62,000 nucleotides of DNA from Cristatella mucedo (Eukaryota > Bryozoa > Phylactolaemata > Cristatellidae), in the NCBI GenBank assembly GCA_009760855.2, contig WPIO01000010.1, positions 6,390,001 through 6,452,000 of the forward strand, given 5' to 3'. A program made the translations under genes and the position numbers. Below, piece by piece: positions 20,211 through 29,898 of the stretch. Within the stretch, counting starts at the first letter, position 1, and every line of letters begins with the position of its first letter. A model generated the notes under the pieces. It was not told the origin of the DNA and ran no database searches. It saw nothing but the letters and a program-made list of their open reading frames with translations.

Positions 20211-20500
20211 TGTGCTTCGATGTGCCTTGCACGAAGAACGCCCGCACAGAACCAACACCAACAGTTTATTCTACTACAGAGCAGAGGGAGCACGACTTCA
20301 CTCGCCCCTCTCTCCCCACTGAATCCCCCTCCTCGCCCACGGCTGTTTTGGCCGACCCCGATGGTGAGTCCACCATCTGACTGTGGTTACCGGCCTGTCC
20401 AAACCACACCACAGGCGGACCACAGCTATGCACCACCGGTGATGCTCCTGACAGCTGTTTAAGGAAGGAGCGGTACCGGCCTGCATATAATCAGACCACA
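20211..20500 (-). repeat. 5' LTR of element 1
   Basis: It runs TG to CA and is followed on the right by CTAAT, matching 16158-16162. The element's promoter should lie here. An ATG at 20247, inside the LTR, is in frame with gag. Confidence 0.93.
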
Positions 20501-21334
20501 CTAATTAATGCCCGCGTGTTAATGCTCGCATGTTAAAGAGCGTGCACTGCTTGCATGTCGGTGTATACGAGCTGTTCTAGCTTGCGCGTGGATTGTAGGT
20601 TAGTTTGCGGATGTTTTTTTCACCACTATTGGGCTTTGTTGACTTTGTCCGCACTACATTGTTGGAACTATATTTTGATGCTACTTTTTGACGTTACTTT
20701 GTGTGTTAATGTGCATGTTTATGCGTTTGTGTTAATGTGCTTGTCAATGTGCATTTTTGTTAATGTGCATGTGTGTTTATGTGATTGTTGCAATGCGAGT
20801 ATGATTAAATATTGAGGTGTGAGCATGTGTTAATGCGAGTGTGCTAAACACGCGTGAACTACTTGCATGTGTTTGAGTGTTCGTGTTGTGTATTTTCGCA
20901 CGTGTGTGTGTGCGCGCGAGTTGCGACTTATGTTTGTTAATGGGTGCATTTTGTTTTTGGTATTTGTTTGCATTGTTGGCACATCCTTTTTGGCACAACT
21001 TTGTTGACACTACGTTTTGTACTGTACTTTAGACACAATTGTGTTGTGTTAGTGCTCGCGTGTTACTGCATGTGTTAATGTGCGCGCGTTACAGGGTGAG
21101 ATAATGCGAATGTATTTGCGCGTATATACAAATGTGTTAATGCGAGTGCTTTAAAGTGCCCGATTCTCACGCTGTTTGTTACGGTGCGTAAATCTTTTTG
21201 CTATTTGGTCTTTTTGTGCCGTGATAGCATTAATTTGTTAAGACGACTTTTGGCATGTTTTTGACACTACTTTGTTGAGCTAATGCGCGTGTGTTAATGC
21301 ACCTCGGTTAAAGCGCGTTCTACGTAAGGTTCTA

Positions 21335-21470
21335 CGTTCTAGGTAAGGCGGTTGCTTTCACGGCGTCGGTCTCGAGGTCGTGGGTTTGATTCCTGCGGTG
21401 GGCAATCCTTTATCGCCACTGCAAGCGGTGGTGATAGCCGGAAAGGCTCTTCTGTCGCTATACATAAAGA
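21335..21470 (+). mobile_element. tRNA-derived SINE head
   Basis: A box A-like taggtaaggcggttgc is followed by gaggtcgtgggtttgattcc (box B) and ggtgggcaa. The same arrangement is seen reversed at 43845-43940. A cloverleaf acceptor stem is not visible, so it is not a tRNA gene. Confidence 0.55.
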
Positions 21471-22069
21471 GGCTGTTTAATCAGCTAGGATTTTTGTACG
21501 TGTGTGTGCGTTCGCACATTGTGTTCGCGAGTTATGTTAGTTATATGTACGTGCGTTCGCACAGTTTTTATGTTCGTTTGAGGGTGGTTTTTGTTTTCAT
21601 CTTTTGTGTGCTTTGTTGGCACGTCTTTTTTAGCACTAATTTGTTATAGCTACTGTTTGACGTTCCTTTTTGGCACTACGTTGTTGTGCTAATGCGCATG
21701 CATGTTAAGGCGCATGTGTTTGCACACGTGTGTGCTAATTCGACGCACTTATTTCAAAAGCGCGTGTGCTACGCGTGCGTGTTTCGTGCGCTGTGTACTG
21801 TGCCCATGCATCTGTGGTGTGCGCGGTGCGTGAAGTTTTTGTGTCTTTGCTATTTGTTTGTTTTTTTAGCGTGACTTTGTTATCACTACTTTTTGGGAGC
21901 TACGTTTTATCATCAATAGGTTGTGTTAATTCGCACACGTTAAAGCGCGTGTGGTACTTGTGTGTGTGTGTTTATATGTTGTAGCTGTGTTTGAGCACAC
22001 GTATTAGTATGTGAGCGCGTGCGTTTACAAGTCTTTTTTTGTTTTCGGCATTTTTCTGCTTTATTGGGA

Positions 22070-22340
22070 GGGTAGAGGAGAGGCAGGGAAGAGAAGAGAG
22101 AGACGGTAGAAGAGACGGATTATCTTCTCTCTCCTCTCTCTTTTCTTTCTATCCTCTCTCATCCCTCTCTCTCCTCTCCCTCTCTCTCTCTCTCCTCTCT
22201 CTCTCCCCTCTCTCTCTCCTCTCTCACTCCCTCCCCTCTCTCTCTCTCCTCTCTCCCCTCTCTCTCTCCTCTCTCTCACCTCTCTCACCTCTCTCTCCTC
22301 TTTCTCTCTCTCTCTTCTATCTATTCTCTCTTTCACTCCC
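22070..22340. repeat. Polypurine then polypyrimidine block
   Basis: About 50 bp of GA-rich sequence (22070-22118) is followed by about 210 bp of almost pure CT on the same strand. The halves are mutually complementary and could fold back. Long CT/GA tracts can also form triplex DNA. The open frames on both strands here are low-complexity artefacts. Confidence 0.85.
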
Positions 22341-22759
22341 CTCCCTCATTTTCTTTTCTCTATCTTTCTTCGCACTCCCCTTTTTACCACTCTGTGTTGG
22401 CACTACTTCATTTGCATTACTTTTCTGGCCCTATTTTGATGTGAAATGAGCACACGTGTTACTTGATATGGTAATGGGCGTGTGTTATTGCGTGCCATGC
22501 GCCTAAGTTCATGCACGTATTCTATGTACGCGTTAATATTTTCGCGTGGTGTCTGCTTGCACGTCCAGTTTTTTATTTCCGGCATTGCGTACTAAGTTAG
22601 CACTACTTATGGCACTACTTTCTGACACTACTTATTGTGCAAGTGTTAATGGCTGTTTGCTGCGTTTGTGTGTGTTCGTGCGATGTGTGTTTTAACGTTC
22701 GTGTATGTGCGAGCGTGGGCGCGATTTACATGATCGTTTAAGTTAACATCGGCGTGGCG

Positions 22760-23015
22760 GCAATGCTCGGCCGGCAGAGATTTGGCGAGGACGGGTAAGA
22801 GCGACTGGATGGAAGCAGTAGCTGCTTGGAGAGCAGCGTGACCTGGCAACCTGCAGCGTCGCGTTCTCGTCGCTGAGTTCCGTGCGGAGTGCTTTCCCAT
22901 CACCTGCTCCTGCACTGCTTCTTTTTCTCGCAGCTCTTGCACACCGCCATGTTGTTGCTCTCGCGCTTCACTCTGTACACGTCCAGGGGTCACGCTACTC
23001 CGACGGTGCACAGCT
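22760..23015 (+). repeat. GC-rich dispersed unit, copy 2
   Basis: It is similar throughout to 3670-3935. The surroundings are also similar: TTGGCACTAC repeats and a CT tract on its left, where copy 1 has its CT/CA tract on the right. Confidence 0.6.
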
Positions 23016-23019
23016 TGTC

Positions 23020-24535
23020 ATTGGAGTTGTTTTCTAGGGCCCTGGGAGCTCACGAACTTAAGGCAAGGTCTCCGAAGAATTTTAGGTACAAACGAGTCGC
23101 AGCTAAGCGGTTAAATTCAGAAAAGTGGATGCTAAGCTGGTAGTTTCACTTGCAGAGTAAGAAATTCTTAAGCCACTAATTGAGGTGCAAAAACCGCAAC
23201 CCGCAGTCTTTATCTTAAGTAATTTGACAGCGAGTAACAAACGAAATTATATGACTTCTGACAAAGTAGGAGAGATGTCAGAAAAGAAACAGCATCAAAG
23301 ATCGTACCGAATCGTCGTAAAGGATTGCCATGATCAGCAGCCGGAGTAAGTTCAATTGCAAAATAAATATTCAGAATTCTGAAGTGAAGGACCTTCTATA
23401 CAAAGTCATTAATCTTCAATTCAGTTTTAGCGAAGGAAACAGCGATCGTACTTATTTCCTCGCATACCTAAAAGCACAGTGATGCAAGCATGCAACAGTT
23501 TCGGTTGTACAAAGGAGCCAACATGTGTGGTCTCCAATTATTGAGGGTAAACAATCGGGTTTTACCCGCTTTACCACTAGGAATTGCCTCTTGTTGAGCA
23601 AACAGATGCGTTCCTGGATTGTCTGAAATTAAAATTAAAAAAAATATATAATATCTTTAACATGATGTATATGTAAGAAAGTGATAGCGATCGTATTGCA
23701 AGCCGTTTTCAAACGGTTTCAAGTATTCCAGCCTCAGAAACCAGGGCGATAGTACCACCATGGGTAAACCTTTTTGATACAACTCAGCACTAACACCAGC
23801 CTGCTGGCCGCATTTTAAATGGATATGACACAGAAAATCTGCCATTCTTTTGAAAATCCAAAACTTTGAATTGGGCGGTGATCCTTAAAATACTAAGCTG
23901 GCTTCTCTATTTTTGTCTATTCATTTCCTTTATTTAAAATTAATGTAAGACGTTCTATATATGGCTAATGTGAACTGCTGATCGCCACCTGAACGCCTAA
24001 AGCAAACGAAGAATCAGGGACTTTGAGCTTTTCAATTCTAGCTAGTGTCGTGCGTGCAGTCGGTATCGTTCATCACTGAAAGCTTCATTTTCGAAAAGTG
24101 TATCGCGAGTATAATTTTTACAGCTGTTGGTAGTCGATGAAAATTCTTAAGAATTGTTAATTTTTTTTGAAATTCTCGTACTAAAGATAAACTAGTTTTA
24201 AATTTTAGCTCAAATTTTGGTGGTTGTCAGATGACTGGAACACGGTTAATAAAATTATTATGCAAGACATATTTAAACCGGAAGTAGTACATCGAGCTCA
24301 ACAAAATAATTTTCTTTGAAAAATAACTGAGGAAGTACTGTGGTTTTCTGGCGAACTCTGCGAATATAACAACCTACTCAGCCCTAAACAGACCCTCAAA
24401 AAATAACTTTTGAAAATGATAAAATGTAAAACTTTCCCGGAAATGACACGCCCCTCGAGATCGCACATCTGACTGGTAGTATAACAAGATCACAAAAGGA
24501 GTAAATCCCCTATCGGCATGGTGCCTAGTCCCGCC
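23020..24535. other. No gene seen
   Basis: AT-rich single-copy sequence within this window. There are only short frames (23657-23845, 24374-24562 on the minus strand) without recognisable domains. Confidence 0.5.
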
Positions 24536-24900
24536 TCTGCTTCCCCGCCCCGCCCATAGCAACCGGCGGTAAACGGCATTTCAAGGCCCACTCCTTATTT
24601 TACTTGGTAGAAACATGTTTACATTGGTATGTTTACATCGGATCACAAACCGTAAGTGACTGTCGTCAGGGCAGTAGACGAATATTAAGGATAATGTATT
24701 GAGAATTTACTGCTGCCGGGCCGCCTTAACTAAGGAGTCCATTATCACGGCACCGCATGAATCCTGGGACAGGTGATCCAGTTCCTGTAGCCGCCATGAC
24801 GCATGAGGTGACGGCCGCTACTGGTCCTTCGTTCGGTGGCCGGTCAGCGTGGTGACTAGGATGGAACTAGTGCTTCGTTTACTGGAAGCCAGTATAAAAA
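24536..24900 (+). promoter_or_regulatory. Promoter-like GC-box island with TATA box
   Basis: ccccgccccgcccatagcaacc at about 24543-24564 combines two overlapping GC boxes with an RFX-like half-site (agcaac). A TATA-like tataaaaa is at 24893-24900. A small ATG frame with a good Kozak context lies at about 24795 (gccgccatgac), and another ATG frame starts at 24952. The parts are suggestive, but no gene downstream is recognised. Confidence 0.3.
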
Positions 24901-24951
24901 TGTTGATTCATTTCTGTTCAAGGAAACTCATGTGATTTCAAGTTTTCGGTA

Positions 24952-25098
24952 ATGTCGTTAATAGTTAGATATTTGTTTTGGCTAATGCCGGTGATCCGCC
25001 CGGCTGTAGCCGGTATTGACGGCCTGTGGTATGAGACCTATCGCGGATATGATCTGCTTAGGCTGTATAAGGATCTTGTTAAGTTGACCTATTCATAA
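24952..25098 (+). CDS. Small ORF of 48 codons, hypothetical
   Basis: The frame is ATG to TAA, 52 bases after a TATA-like element. The predicted peptide begins with a hydrophobic stretch (L-I-V-R-Y-L-F-W-L-M-P-V) and ends with an amphipathic, Tyr/Leu-rich segment (L-L-R-L-Y-K-D-L-V-K-L). It resembles a tiny membrane-anchored protein in outline, but I recognise no family. A frame of this length also occurs by chance. No second copy exists in the window. Confidence 0.2.
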   Translation: MSLIVRYLFWLMPVIRPAVAGIDGLWYETYRGYDLLRLYKDLVKLTYS

Positions 25099-25099
25099 G

Positions 25100-26460
25100 A
25101 TCCATATTTATCTATTTATTGAATTGTTCATGCGATGATAGCGTTTCCTAGTGCAGCCTCTTGGTTATAGCTTGGAGTTCTCAAGTTTATCTGCAAACGA
25201 GTCCAATGCCTGCTGTCATTTATGTCATGTCTCCTAAAATAATGATCCGATCACCTCAAAACTTTGGAATATATGATTGATTGTAGTTACATAATCATTC
25301 CAGCCTTCTCGCATGCATATTGGACCTCAGCAGATGGACTTGTTTTGGTCTGAACTGGCTGTTTGTCATGCTAAGCCTTAGTCATCCTTTCACCTACTTG
25401 TCGTAAAAATGTCACAGGTAGGCTAATAGTGACCCAATCAGCGTGAAATTTGAAATGCATGCTCGTAAGTATTTGTTTCCATGTTGCATGGCGACAAATA
25501 TAGTAACATATTTGTTTGTCGTCACCTACATGCTTTGGCAGTATAAGTTGGCTTCTCTGAGTACTGTCACAGCAGTAGTACTTGGCACCTCATCAATTGT
25601 ACAACTTGGTCGATACTAGGCCGATCTGTGTGAAATTTGGAATATGGGTGGGGCTCACCTGTTCCTACGTTCCCTCCCTGTGCATCTAGGCATGATAGGT
25701 GTTTATGCATATAATGTGCCTGTCACAAAATGTCCCTGGGCTGTGGTCGGGTCAATAGTTTGAGATGTTGAATTTTTTTATATTTTTTGTGGGTGGGGGG
25801 GCGTGTAGCTGAGTACCTTGCATCTTTTGAGTGGTTTGCCATTTTTCTACAATGACTGGTAGTAAATCTTGGGAACTTGGTGGTATGATAGATCTGCAGT
25901 GCTTTACATGACCTTGGGACTTTTACAGGTCATCAGAAGGTCAACACTGCAGCTATATCACATCTAACGATAGCTAATGCTACTAGTGTTCTTTGTGCCA
26001 ATTTTCATGCCAGTCATGTTATTGGTCTTTGTACGATATTAATAAATGTGCTTTGGGGGGGGCAACTCTTACCAGCCATTTGGGGGGGGGGAACTCCCAC
26101 TACAGGCCTACTTACCCACTTCAAAATAAACGCTTAATCGCTTTAAAATTCAATTTTCAACTGTTTGATCTCACTTGTTATCTCCGTTTCTCCTAGCAGG
26201 CGTGTTTTTGACCCAGTAATTCACGAAGCATCCTCTTCCTGTCGCCAGTGCACTCAATCAGGCAACGAAGGCTTCCATTTGCAGGGTGACGTTTAGTTAA
26301 CTTGAGGATTTTCAAGTAGTATATTCAATGATCTTATAGAGCTACTAATTACATCAAACCCCCTCCAAGTAATGAGCAGAAGACACTTCTTTTGAATGAA
26401 AAGTACAGGTTAGATGATTCAAATGCCTCATTTATTTAACAGGCAGAGAGCAAGAACCGC
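25100..26460. other. No gene seen
   Basis: Non-coding appearance, with several G-runs (25793-25801, 26056-26062, 26082-26090). No repeats shared with the rest of the window were recognised. Confidence 0.5.
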
Positions 26461-26464
26461 TATA

Positions 26465-26645
26465 TCTTCTCTCTCTCTCTCTACACACAAAGACACGCAC
26501 AAGCGGACACATGCATGCACTCATGTATATATATAGCTACATATTCACTTGAAGTGAATAATGAAGAATTGGCTGCTGCAGGACTTTAACCGGCGATCCA
26601 TGGGAAATGCAAAGAACTTTCTCTGAACGGTAAATCTCTAGTCTA
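26465..26645. repeat. CT/CA/AT tract and SINE relict, duplicate B
   Basis: A short ct, cacaca and tatata tract (26465-26535) is followed by a degraded minus-strand SINE head, with ggctgctgcagga matching 4280 onward. The box B is damaged compared with copy A. Confidence 0.6.
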
Positions 26646-26919
26646 TTTGCTTTTGTTCGCTTACAGAAACAGCCGCCTATACCATACTTGGGTTACCGTG
26701 GAACATTGCCGAGTAAAATTCACATTGTCGTCTTGGCTTTGAGGATTTACAGAATTAAAATGTGTGCATACCGCATACCTGTATCAATACGAAAAACAAG
26801 TGATAAAGAAATGGGAGAATTATTAGCTGCTGATTACCCAAATATCCAAGCAGTTAATTTTAACCTAACACCCAGACCTGTCGTCCTCGGACGGCTTTCA
26901 CCAACTGCCCTTCAATTGA

Positions 26920-27348
26920 TCACTCCAATTCCTCGTCGGCAAGATCGTTTACTGTTTTCAATTGTTCAAGTATGACATCTTGGTCAATGGTGTCGAAGGC
27001 AGCTGACAGATCTAGAAACGCTCGGGCAGTGACATTCATGTCACCATTGCTGCATAGTATGTCATTGCTTACACTGAGGAGAGCGGTTTCAGTGGAGTGC
27101 TGCCGATTGACCCTCGATTGAAACTTTTCTGACGGTTCATTCTTTCCAATGCATGCTCCCACCTGCTTAGCAACAATTTTTCTTAAAAATCTTTGGCACA
27201 AAAGGAAAAAGTGAAACTGGATGGAGAACTGTCTCAAGATGTTTGTCTCTAGGCAGAGAAAAAATTTCAAGATAAATGAAGGACAACACAGACTATCTCC
27301 GACGTGAAATTGCGACTTGATTGCCCTGTTCACAGATCTTAAGGTCAA
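26920..27348 (-). mobile_element. L2/CR1 reverse transcriptase fragment, copy B
   Basis: It is nearly identical to 5447-5872, with the same truncation, the same S-T-E-T-A-L-L and F-L-D-L-S-A-A-F-D-T-I-D-Q-D blocks, and few substitutions. It is a product of the segmental duplication and not an independent insertion. Confidence 0.8.
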
Positions 27349-27349
27349 A

Positions 27350-28284
27350 CTTGGTTACTTATTGGAAGTTGAACATCTTTTGAAGACACTTGAACTGACC
27401 AAAAACCGCCTGCATTTTTGATGGAACAGATTTCAAACAAAATACGTGACAAATGCTTCCACCCTATGTCACGATTTGACAACCAAGACCCCACTGGAGC
27501 TCATATCTTTCAATATCTGTTATGTAGAAGATTTGTATCATTGTTTGAGAGTTGCCTTGCAAAGTCTTCTCACCGTAACTGTAAGAGCTGCCAGATGTGA
27601 ACCTTTCTTTAGCAAGCTGAAGATGAGCCTGTCGTACCTGAGAGAATCAATGGACCAAGATCAATTCTCAGACTTGATCTTGTTAATCATTGAGAAAGAA
27701 GCACTATAAAACATTCACGTTCAAACTGTAATAAACAGTTTGCCTCGTTCAAAACCGGAAATAAATTTAAATAAGTTACAGCACTGATAGCAACATTGTA
27801 CCTTTTTATGCAGTTAATACAGTTTTATCGACTCGAAATGCCTGCTAGTATGTGTTTTAGGCATTTCTTCAGTGGCTGAGCTATTTCGTGCTGCAATTTT
27901 GACGTGGGAAGGGGGCGTGATTGGTACCTTGGTCACCGGGTGCCTAAAAGTCTCAATACGCCCACAGCAACCTGTTCTTGACACTGTCTGTGTTGGCCAC
28001 TTCATGGAAGCATCTCTTAGCAGAGACTCCTCTGCGATGTAATTATGGCTCGTCCTCCTAATTAAGATTGCTCCTAATGATGGCTGCTCCGACTGGTGGC
28101 CCCAAGCCTAAGCCTCCAGGCATGACCGTCAGACATCTAGATGCTGTAGCCAGAAATTTTGGGAGATCGTATACGTGCAATATCGAGGAACAGTATTCGA
28201 TTTGCTACGAGGTGATTTACCATGGCGGGAAGGGGCAACTCGAAGGTCTTGGTCGTTCTCGTTGAGCCCAGTGTTATTCACTAG
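27350..28284. other. Gene 3' flank in duplicate B, no gene seen
   Basis: Collinear with 5880-6810. The frame 27446-27709 resembles 5968-6195 but is not convincingly coding. Confidence 0.45.
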
Positions 28285-29325
28285 CAGTGCTGGACCACAG
28301 GACGGTAGCTGCATAGGGCACATTTTCGAAGTGCAAGTGATTGGCTCATATAAATGTATTGAGATCAAATGGGTACTATGCGACTGGGTTGGTTGGTGCG
28401 GGAGAAGGTTTATTTGTGGAATCACTGAACAGCCTGAGGGTTTTTAGCTAAAGTTACAACCGTCGGCCACTTTTTCCTAGCCCTAAACGAATGCCTAGCT
28501 GAATAATATGAACGACTATGCAATTGGAAGAAGTAGATCAATGACAGCTAATCCTGACAGAGAATCTCAACAAATGTTACCTTTGTGCGAGTTGTCGACG
28601 GATAGTGAGGAATGCCCTCAACAGAACCTTTCTCGAGTGAGACGGTTGCAAGTCTCACTGACGAGCACTGTGCATTGACACAAGAGAACCATGGTAAGTA
28701 ATCCTACTGAAAAATCCCTGGTTGGAGAAGCAACCAGTCTCTGTGGTATGCCCGAACCCCAGCCGGCCATGCCTACCCGGCCGATTGTTGAAGCTGAGCA
28801 GGGTTTTTGCATGGTCCGGATACAGCTAATCCTATGGCTGTCATGAAGAGGATCTATTGGAAACCTTTCAAACTAGCCCTTGGAGCCTCTCAGAGATAAA
28901 CGTAAGAGGGGTTATTGGGAAAGGTGAGCAAGAGACGAGAGTATTATGAGAGAGGACGTGCAGAGAGGGTTGGATGTGGCTATGCCAGGCGGATGCAGAA
29001 GCAGACTCAAAAACTGGCACACAAGGGAAGAAGGCAATCACCCAGTTCTGGAGGATGAGCTTCTAAGGCTTGATACGCCTGCTGTATGTATGGTAGTCCC
29101 TACCCCAGGAGAGGGCCAACTGGTGCAATGGGCATAGCCACAGCCACCACGGCTTCACCAAGAGAGCTAGGCTACTCGGGCAGACGTCAAATGTAATCCC
29201 CCTGCCTTAACAGAAGCACGAATTCCTCGTCTGTTTAAATATTTGTTGTCGATTCCTCAAGCTTGGCAAGCTGGATAACTACAAGCCATATGAAACTAAG
29301 TATAGCCGGAGGCTCTCACTCTTGA
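28285..29325. other. Segment present only in duplicate B
   Basis: The flanks on both sides join directly in duplicate A at about 6810-6850, so this 1.0-kb piece was gained in B or lost in A. It contains a stretch resembling part of 5S rRNA (28761-28835) and short frames (28946-29137) with no recognised domain. No clear terminal repeats or target duplication were seen. Confidence 0.6.
28761..28835 (+). other. 5S rRNA-like stretch, possible SINE3-type head
   Basis: ggccat...ccgattgttgaagctgagcaggg...catggtccggat follows the order of a eukaryotic 5S internal control region, whose box A is close to aagctaagcaggg. It is too diverged and too short to be a functional 5S gene. A 5S-derived SINE or chance similarity are both possible. 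Confidence 0.3.
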
Positions 29326-29898
29326 GTTAACTTCAGCACTCAGCGAGAATGAGCTGTAAAGTAACTAAAATCAAACAAGCTATACAATTCGAACAAATGA
29401 GTTTTTGTGAAGACTGAAGCATCAAAACAGGAAGCTTTGTGCAATACAGAGAACATCTTTGACAAGTGAATAATTAGTTCAGCCTGCAGAACCTATAACA
29501 TCAATAACGTCAAGGACGCTATTTTGAAATTTCACGACGAGCAGCTTACAAGTGCTAAGTCTCATTGGTATACAAACATTTGGATAATCATCTTAGGCCG
29601 TAATAAGCTGAAAGCGTTTTCGCCTTGGGTGATAAGCTTGGTTAGAGGTTTGCTGTAAAGACCTGAAAGCTGATCACTGAGTTAAGCTAATAACACTGCT
29701 AGTTTTTCATGGCCCAGCCGGTCGATCAGTAATGTGGTGTAACCATGTTAAGTAATGGGTTGAGTAATCAACGAGCACAACATCCTCCTATCAGAGATAC
29801 ATTGATTTTCTTACATCATTTAATGCCTCAGGTTTCTGCTCCTGTGTGTCCGAGCATAAGCCGAAGACTCGGCTGCAGCTGAGCAGTTGCTGTCATTC

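Larger units (their letters stand above)
16163..20500 (-). mobile_element. Full-length Ty3/Gypsy-type LTR retrotransposon (element 1)
   Basis: The element is 4338 bp, bounded by two 290-bp LTRs and the target duplication CTAAT (16158-16162 and 20501-20505). Gene order on the minus strand is gag, zinc knuckle, protease, RT, RNase H, integrase, which is the Ty3/Gypsy order. The LTRs appear identical base for base, implying recent insertion. The coding region nevertheless shows single-base frame changes at the gag/knuckle join, between protease and RT, and inside RT. It sits inside the GT-rich repeat array. Confidence 0.93.
20506..22740 (+). repeat. GT-rich degenerate higher-order repeat array
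   Basis: Two motifs alternate: gtgttaatgcgcgtgtgtta-like and ttggcactactttgttg-like. The second is seen near 20645, 20975, 21250, 21640, 21880, 22395 and 22600, about 240-500 bp apart. The plus strand is strongly G/T biased. Every open frame here (for example 20555-20815, 21380-21649) is composition-driven and without a recognised domain. A SINE head (21335-21470) and a purine/pyrimidine block (22070-22340) interrupt it. Confidence 0.6.

Noticed and set aside
21335-21420. Possible tRNA gene on the plus strand
   Set aside because: Same reason: promoter boxes only, no complete cloverleaf.
22039-22449. 136-codon Ser/Leu-rich frame and its antisense Arg/Glu partner
   Set aside because: Product of the CT/GA tract.
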